From CAZIWJ01 sp964542855 (GTDB lineage: Bacteria; Bacteroidota; Bacteroidia; Cytophagales; Cyclobacteriaceae), in assembly GCA_964542855.1 (NCBI GenBank), contig CAZIWJ010000129.1:1-10058 (forward strand): a stretch of 10,058 nucleotides of DNA, written 5' to 3'. This document shows, piece after piece, positions 6,112 to 10,058 of the stretch. The notes below the pieces were generated by a model that saw only the letters and a list, made by a program, of their open reading frames with translations, was not told the origin of the DNA and ran no database searches. How positions within the stretch are numbered: position 1 is the stretch's first letter; each line of letters opens with the position of its first letter. Position numbers and translations under genes: made by a program.

Positions 6112-8370
6112 ATGAAAGAAGACTCAAGTAAAACGAACGGTAATACCGACGGCGGAGCCCACGGTATGATGGGTGGCGACATCTCCATGTGCCCCTACAT
6201 GAGCGGTCCGCTGGCAAGAACGGCTGCAAACAGCGAAACCGGCAACGATTTCTGGCCCAACAAGCTTAAGCTGGATATGCTTCGCCAGCACTCAGAGCTG
6301 GTAAACCCAATGGATGAGGACTTCAACTACGTGGAGGAGTTCAAGAAACTTGATCTGGCGGCAGTAAAGAAAGATTTAGCCGATCTGATGACCGATTCCC
6401 AGGACTGGTGGCCTGCCGATTACGGTCACTACGGGCCTTTCTTTGTTCGGATGGCCTGGCACGCTGCCGGTACTTACCGGATGACCGATGGCCGTGGCGG
6501 TGGTGGAACTGGCGCCCAGCGCTTTGCCCCACTGAACAGCTGGCCCGATAACACTAACCTCGATAAAGCCCGCCTCTTGCTGTGGCCGGTTAAGCAAAAG
6601 TACGGTCGCAAGATTTCCTGGGCCGACCTGCTAATCCTCACCGGTAACGTGGCCCTGGAAACCATGGGATTCAAAACGTTTGGGTTCGCTGGCGGACGAG
6701 AAGATATCTGGGAGCCTGAAAAGGATATTTACTGGGGAAATGAAAAAGAACTGCTGGGTGTAGACCGCTATTCCGGCGACCGGGAACTGGAATATCCGCT
6801 GGCAGCTTCGCACATGGCCCTGATTTACGTAAATCCGGAAGGCCCCGACGGTAAGCCCGACCCTCTGGCAGCAGCCCACGATATTCGTGAAACATTTGGC
6901 CGGATGGCAATGAACGATTACGAAACCGTAGCCCTGATTGCCGGCGGACACACTTTTGGTAAGTGCCACGGTGCGGCCCCTGATTCTAACCTGGAAGCCG
7001 GTCCTGCCGGAGCCAGAATTAACGAAATGGGTATGGGCTGGAAAAGTAAGCACGGCACCGGAAACGGAAACGATACCATTACCAGTGGTATTGAAGGGGC
7101 GTGGACTACAACGCCTACCCAGTGGAGTATGGACTACTTTGAGCACTTGTTCAAGTATGACTGGGAACTGGAAAAAGGACCGGGTGGTGCTTACCAGTGG
7201 AAGCCTAAAGACGGTGCCGGCGCAGGAACCGTTCCTGATGCGCACGACCCGAACAAGAGCCACCAGCCATTTATGCTAACAACTGATTTGTCGCTTCGCC
7301 TGGATCCGGAATACGAAAAAGTATCCCGCCACTTCCGCGAAAACCCCGACGAGTTTGCCGATGCTTTCGCTCGTGCCTGGTTTAAGTTAACGCACCGCGA
7401 CATGGGGCCTAAAAACCGTTACGTAGGGCCTGAAGTACCGGATGAAGAAATGATCTGGCAGGATCCTGTGCCCGCAGTTACGCATCCGTTAATTGATGAT
7501 AAAGATGTAGCATACCTGAAAGATGAAATTAAAGCTGCCGGCTTAACCGTGCCTGAACTGGTACAAACCGCCTGGGCTTCAGCTTCAACTTACCGCGATT
7601 CAGACAAGCGGGGTGGGGCCAACGGCGCCCGTATTCGCCTGGCACCGCAAAAAGACTGGTACGTGAATAACCCTAACCAACTGGCTAAAGTACTGGATAA
7701 GCTGGAGGAAATTCAGAACAATTTCAATAGCAACCAGGTAGGTGGGAAGCAGGTATCCATTGCCGACCTGATTGTACTGGGTGGATGCGCCGGTGTTGAG
7801 CAGGCAGCCAAAAATGCAGGACACGACGTGAAAGTGCCTTTCACTCCGGGCCGCACCGATGCTACACAGGAGCAAACCGATGTATATTCTTTCGAAGTAC
7901 TGGAGCCTAAAGCTGATGCCTTCCGTAATTACAAGAATCCCAAGCATACAGCATCTGCTGAAGAGATGATGGTAGACCAGGCCCAGTTGTTGAAGCTTAC
8001 CATTCCTGAAATGACCGTACTGATGGGTGGAATGCGAGTAATGAATACCAACTTCGATTACTCTCAGCACGGTGTGTTTACCGATAAGAAGGAAGCATTA
8101 ACCAATGACTTCTTTAAAAACGTACTCGACCTGGGAATAAAGTGGGAAGCTACCTCCGAGGAAGAAGATCAGTTCGTTGGTCACGACCGCAAAACGGGTG
8201 AGCAAAAGTGGACCGGTACCCGCGCAGACCTGATTTTCGGTGGTAATTCAGAACTTCGGGCCATGGCGGAAGTATACGGTTCCAATGATGCCGAAGAGAA
8301 GTTCCTGAAAAACTTCATCGCTGCATGGGACAAGGTGATGAACCTGGATCGTTTCGATCTTCACTATTAA
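6112..8370 (+). CDS. katG: Catalase-peroxidase KatG
   Basis: A 752-residue, two-domain haem enzyme that removes hydrogen peroxide by catalase and peroxidase reactions. The N-terminal domain (about 45-440) carries the distal site RMAWHAAGTYR (Arg113, Trp116, His117) and the proximal haem ligand GGHTFGKCHG (His280), with Trp331 and Asp392 as its partners. Trp116, Tyr239 (ALIYVNPEGP) and Met265 (GRMAMNDY) are all present to form the covalent Met-Tyr-Trp adduct needed for catalase activity, and Arg429 (THRDMGP) is the mobile arginine. Ser325 in TSGIEG corresponds to Ser315 of M. tuberculosis KatG. The C-terminal domain (about 450-752) is the usual inactive duplicate, with the haem histidines not retained. 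The N-terminus has several methionines and a CPYM motif, and no signal peptide. No Shine-Dalgarno sequence is visible; ATG at 6112 gives a normal length. It is monocistronic with its own terminator. Confidence 0.98.
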   Translation: MKEDSSKTNGNTDGGAHGMMGGDISMCPYMSGPLARTAANSETGNDFWPNKLKLDMLRQHSELVNPMDEDFNYVEEFKKLDLAAVKKDLADLMTDSQDWWPADYGHYGPFFVRMAWHAAGTYRMTDGRGGGGTGAQRFAPLNSWPDNTNLDKARLLLWPVKQKYGRKISWADLLILTGNVALETMGFKTFGFAGGREDIWEPEKDIYWGNEKELLGVDRYSGDRELEYPLAASHMALIYVNPEGPDGKPDPLAAAHDIRETFGRMAMNDYETVALIAGGHTFGKCHGAAPDSNLEAGPAGARINEMGMGWKSKHGTGNGNDTITSGIEGAWTTTPTQWSMDYFEHLFKYDWELEKGPGGAYQWKPKDGAGAGTVPDAHDPNKSHQPFMLTTDLSLRLDPEYEKVSRHFRENPDEFADAFARAWFKLTHRDMGPKNRYVGPEVPDEEMIWQDPVPAVTHPLIDDKDVAYLKDEIKAAGLTVPELVQTAWASASTYRDSDKRGGANGARIRLAPQKDWYVNNPNQLAKVLDKLEEIQNNFNSNQVGGKQVSIADLIVLGGCAGVEQAAKNAGHDVKVPFTPGRTDATQEQTDVYSFEVLEPKADAFRNYKNPKHTASAEEMMVDQAQLLKLTIPEMTVLMGGMRVMNTNFDYSQHGVFTDKKEALTNDFFKNVLDLGIKWEATSEEEDQFVGHDRKTGEQKWTGTRADLIFGGNSELRAMAEVYGSNDAEEKFLKNFIAAWDKVMNLDRFDLHY

Positions 8371-8395
8371 TTTTTTTGAGAACTTTGTATTAGTT

Positions 8396-8427
8396 AAAGG
8401 CGGTCCGGAAAAGGGCCGCCTTTTTTT
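8396..8427 (+). terminator. Strong terminator of katG, overlapping the convergent adh stop
   Basis: AAAGGCGG (8396-8403) pairs with CCGCCTTT (8416-8423), extended inward by TCC with GGG (one T-G pair), for an 11-base-pair stem with loop GGAAAA. The stem runs into a T7 tract (8421-8427). The T tract overlaps the minus-strand TAA stop of the dehydrogenase (8428-8426). On the minus strand only a short TTT follows the hairpin, so it would be weaker in that direction. Confidence 0.9.
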
Positions 8428-9460
8428 ATGATAAGTGGTCGATTACCAGAACTCCCTTATGGTTAAACTGGTCCATAGCGGGTAACAGGTTGGGAATATC
8501 ATCAAGGGTTATGGTTCGTTCTACCAGCAACTGGGGGCGGAGTTTACCATTGTTAATCATTTCCAGCATGTTGGCATAGCGAAAGGCCTGCATGCCGTGG
8601 CTGCCGATAATTTCCAGTTCATTGGCAATTACTGCTCCCATGGGAACAACCGGGTCTTCGGGCATCAATCCGATTTGAATGTGCTTACCTCGTTTCCGCA
8701 GGTTGGCGATGGAATGATAACAGGTTTGCGGGTGGCCCAGGGCATCCAGTGAAACGTGGGCCCCGCCACTGGTAATTGCCTTCACCTCCTCCACTACATC
8801 GATACTATTTAAAGAGTTAATAGTCTGGTAAGCCCCCAGTTCGCCTGCCAGCTTCAGGTTATCGGGGTTAATATCTACCGCAGTTACCCGGGCGCCCATG
8901 GCATGGGCAATCATAACCGCCGATAAGCCTACCCCGCCGCAGCCGTGTACTACTACCTGCTGCCCGCCGGTAACCTTACCCTGGTCAACCACTGCACGAA
9001 AGGCCGTGATAAAGCGGCAGCCCAGGGTAGCGGCCGTAACATTATTAATCGTTTCGGGTAGGGAAACTAAATTTGTATCGGCGTAGTCGATGGCCACGTA
9101 CTCGGCAAATGAACCCCAGTGCGTAAAACCGGGCTGGGTTTGATATTCGCACACCTGGTGATTGCCCGATTTGCATTCGAAGCAGGTACCGCAACCACAG
9201 ACAAAGGGAACGGTTACCCGGTGGCCGGGCTGAAATACTTTCACTTCTTTTCCTGTTTCCACAATAGTTCCGGCCAGTTCATGACCGGGTACATGAGGCA
9301 ACGATATATCGGCATCGTGGCCCATCCAGCCGTGCCAGTCGCTGCGGCACAGGCCGGTAGCTTCCACCCGGATAACTACTCCGTGTGGCTTTGGCTCCGG
9401 GTCGGGGACGCGCCGAATATCGATTACTCCCTGAAACTGTTCGTAGTAAGCGGCTTTCAT
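8426..9460 (-). CDS. Zinc-dependent medium-chain alcohol dehydrogenase
   Basis: A 344-residue cytoplasmic oxidoreductase of the MDR superfamily, expected to interconvert alcohols and aldehydes or ketones with NAD(H). The GroES-like catalytic domain (about 1-145) has the catalytic zinc ligands Cys38 (GLCRSDWH) and His60-Glu61 (GHELAG) and probably Cys148 (LGCRF). The structural zinc loop is CGTCFECKSGNHQVC (Cys90, 93, 96, 104), with an extra Cys88 just before. The Rossmann domain has GCGGVG (173-178), and Asp196 at the end of the second strand (TAVDIN) favours NAD over NADP. Length is standard. The substrate is not predictable; the SDWHGWMGHD segment resembles a family of uncharacterised ADHs. 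It converges on katG and shares the terminator region. Start chosen from the canonical MKAAYY opening. Confidence 0.93.
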   Translation of the reverse strand: MKAAYYEQFQGVIDIRRVPDPEPKPHGVVIRVEATGLCRSDWHGWMGHDADISLPHVPGHELAGTIVETGKEVKVFQPGHRVTVPFVCGCGTCFECKSGNHQVCEYQTQPGFTHWGSFAEYVAIDYADTNLVSLPETINNVTAATLGCRFITAFRAVVDQGKVTGGQQVVVHGCGGVGLSAVMIAHAMGARVTAVDINPDNLKLAGELGAYQTINSLNSIDVVEEVKAITSGGAHVSLDALGHPQTCYHSIANLRKRGKHIQIGLMPEDPVVPMGAVIANELEIIGSHGMQAFRYANMLEMINNGKLRPQLLVERTITLDDIPNLLPAMDQFNHKGVLVIDHLS

Positions 9461-9515
9461 AAGCGGGCGTTAAGTGATGTAATTTATATAATTTCCCGGA
9501 GCCCGTTTGGAAATG

Positions 9516-9534
9516 CCTAACTAAATTTATTAGG
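9516..9534. promoter_or_regulatory. Palindrome upstream of the alcohol dehydrogenase, possible operator
   Basis: CCTAACTAAATTTATTAGG has 5-base arms CCTAA/TTAGG around a 9-base centre that is itself mostly palindromic (seven of nine position pairs match overall). It lies 56 bases upstream of the dehydrogenase start on the minus strand, a usual place for a repressor or activator site. No clear -33/-7 pair is seen with it. Confidence 0.25.
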
Positions 9535-9654
9535 TATGAGTTGAATTACGGCTATTGAAATGATAGTCTCTGAGTTTTTAGGATAATACTCAAAATCCTC
9601 TAGTCCCTATTCTGGCACCGACCTCATTGCTTTTCAACGGCAAATAATAATCAT

Positions 9655-9690
9655 AAAAAAAGCTCTCCGGCCAACCGGCCAGAGAGCTTT
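9655..9690 (-). terminator. Intrinsic terminator of the partial gene at the right edge
   Basis: AAAGCTCTC (9659-9667) pairs with GAGAGCTTT (9682-9690), and inside it GGCC (9669-9672) can pair with GGCC (9677-9680) around a CA mismatch. Read on the minus strand the stem is followed by a T7 tract (complement of A 9655-9661). It sits 53 bases past the stop of the gene at 9744. The 9461-9654 stretch beside it holds no gene I can support. Confidence 0.88.
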
Positions 9691-9743
9691 AACTTACTAT
9701 TGCCAGTAAGCAGGTATTTTCTTTCCAGGTAATCTTTACCTTA

Positions 9744-10058
9744 CTATTCTACAACCACGTTAGCCACACGTAGGGCAGTAGAGCCAAATCGTGCATTGGA
9801 AGCCCGGTATATGAAAGCAATCGTTACGGTTTCGCCTGCATAAGCCGAAAGGTCCAGGTCGCCGGTACTGGTAATATCGTCGGCTTCAGGATCATTGGCC
9901 TGCATAGCGTCCACACCCGCCTGGAAAACCTCCCAGTTGGCGGTTTCAAAGTTTGTTCCGTCGTAATCGGTAGCGATTTGGACGCCATAGGCCAGTGTGT
10001 CTGCACTAATAGGGGCGTCGAATCTGCGATCTACGTCAAAACTCAGTACCGGATCCGT
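9744..10058 (-). CDS. C-terminal end of a secreted beta-sandwich (choice-of-anchor J / DUF5017-like) protein, partial
   Basis: The minus-strand frame is open from the window edge to TAG at 9746-9744, giving 104 residues with no start in the window. The pattern is typical of the carbohydrate-binding-like jelly-roll domains at the ends of Bacteroidota extracellular proteins: DYDGTNFETANWEVF, then TGDLDLSAYAGETVTIAF, then RASNARFGSTALRVANVVVE at the C-terminus. The motif D-L-S-x-Y-A-G-x-x-V-x-I-A-F followed by a final N-V-x-V strand is characteristic of choice-of-anchor J and DUF5017 families. No sorting domain (T9SS type A) or sortase signal follows, so this domain is the true end. Composition is acidic, as expected for a surface or secreted protein. 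The main function lies outside the window; a lipoprotein associated with SusD-type loci is one possibility. Confidence 0.75.
   Translation of the reverse strand, partial: TDPVLSFDVDRRFDAPISADTLAYGVQIATDYDGTNFETANWEVFQAGVDAMQANDPEADDITSTGDLDLSAYAGETVTIAFIYRASNARFGSTALRVANVVVE

Noticed and set aside
6631..7263. A 210-codon minus-strand frame opposite katG
   Set aside because: It lies wholly within the coding region of a full-length, motif-complete KatG and has no recognisable domain; GC-biased third positions in katG readily create such antisense frames.
7600..8070. A 156-codon minus-strand frame opposite the C-terminal domain of katG
   Set aside because: It is antisense to a confidently assigned domain, with no recognisable motif.
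9693..9740. Two short stems (CTTACT/AGTAAG and GGTAA/TTACC) between the partial gene and its terminator
   Set aside because: They are five or six base pairs long without T tracts; the adjacent strong hairpin fully explains termination.
1..10058. Search for CRISPR arrays, tRNA or rRNA genes, insertion-sequence ends or integrase genes
   Set aside because: No regularly spaced repeats, cloverleaf sequences, transposase frames or terminal inverted repeats were recognised by reading; the only long repeat is the gap-flanking 55-mer.

Overview
The window looks like ordinary chromosomal DNA from a member of the Bacteroidota, probably a Cytophagales-type aerobe. The reasons are the Bacteroidota style of several proteins (arginase with an SGDHS metal motif, two-domain KatG, a secreted serine hydrolase with beta-barrel tails, an anchor-J-like secreted C-terminus), start codons without clear Shine-Dalgarno sequences, and TAnnTTTG-like -7 elements in two or three intergenic regions. 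The taxonomic placement is inference from protein style, not from a marker gene.

Layout. Positions 1-202 hold a short broken reading frame and a possible promoter. An arginase gene (203-1180, +) follows, closed by a clear intrinsic terminator (1215-1242). Positions 1206-1812 carry a 100-N assembly gap flanked on both sides by the same exact 55-base sequence; the minus strand here encodes a short piece that reads like the last blade of a Kelch propeller protein. Four minus-strand genes then run in series: a SAM-dependent methyltransferase (1813-2424), a sterol desaturase/fatty acid hydroxylase membrane protein (2548-3471), an exported class-C beta-lactamase-family serine hydrolase (3557-5296) and a CPCC-type cysteine-rich zinc-ribbon protein (5390-5803). 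A 308-base divergent intergenic region separates these from katG, a full-length catalase-peroxidase (6112-8370, +). A strong hairpin ends katG and overlaps the stop codon of a convergent zinc-dependent alcohol dehydrogenase (8426-9460, -). The right edge holds a strong minus-strand terminator and the 3' end of a gene (9744-10058, -) for a large secreted protein with a beta-sandwich C-terminus.

How the genes relate. No single pathway is evident. Arginase (arginine to ornithine and urea), KatG (peroxide removal) and the alcohol dehydrogenase are stand-alone metabolic or stress genes with their own terminators. The four minus-strand genes are spaced 85-123 bases apart, so they may be partly co-transcribed but show no tight operon. 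The most regulated-looking place is the divergent CPCC/katG spacer, which has promoter-like elements facing both ways and several short palindromes.

I found no convincing new defence, mobile or biosynthetic system. The points most worth checking are the assembly gap with k-mer-like 55-base flanks and the Kelch remnant lying across it, the CPCC protein beside katG, and the duplicated C-terminal domain of the serine hydrolase.
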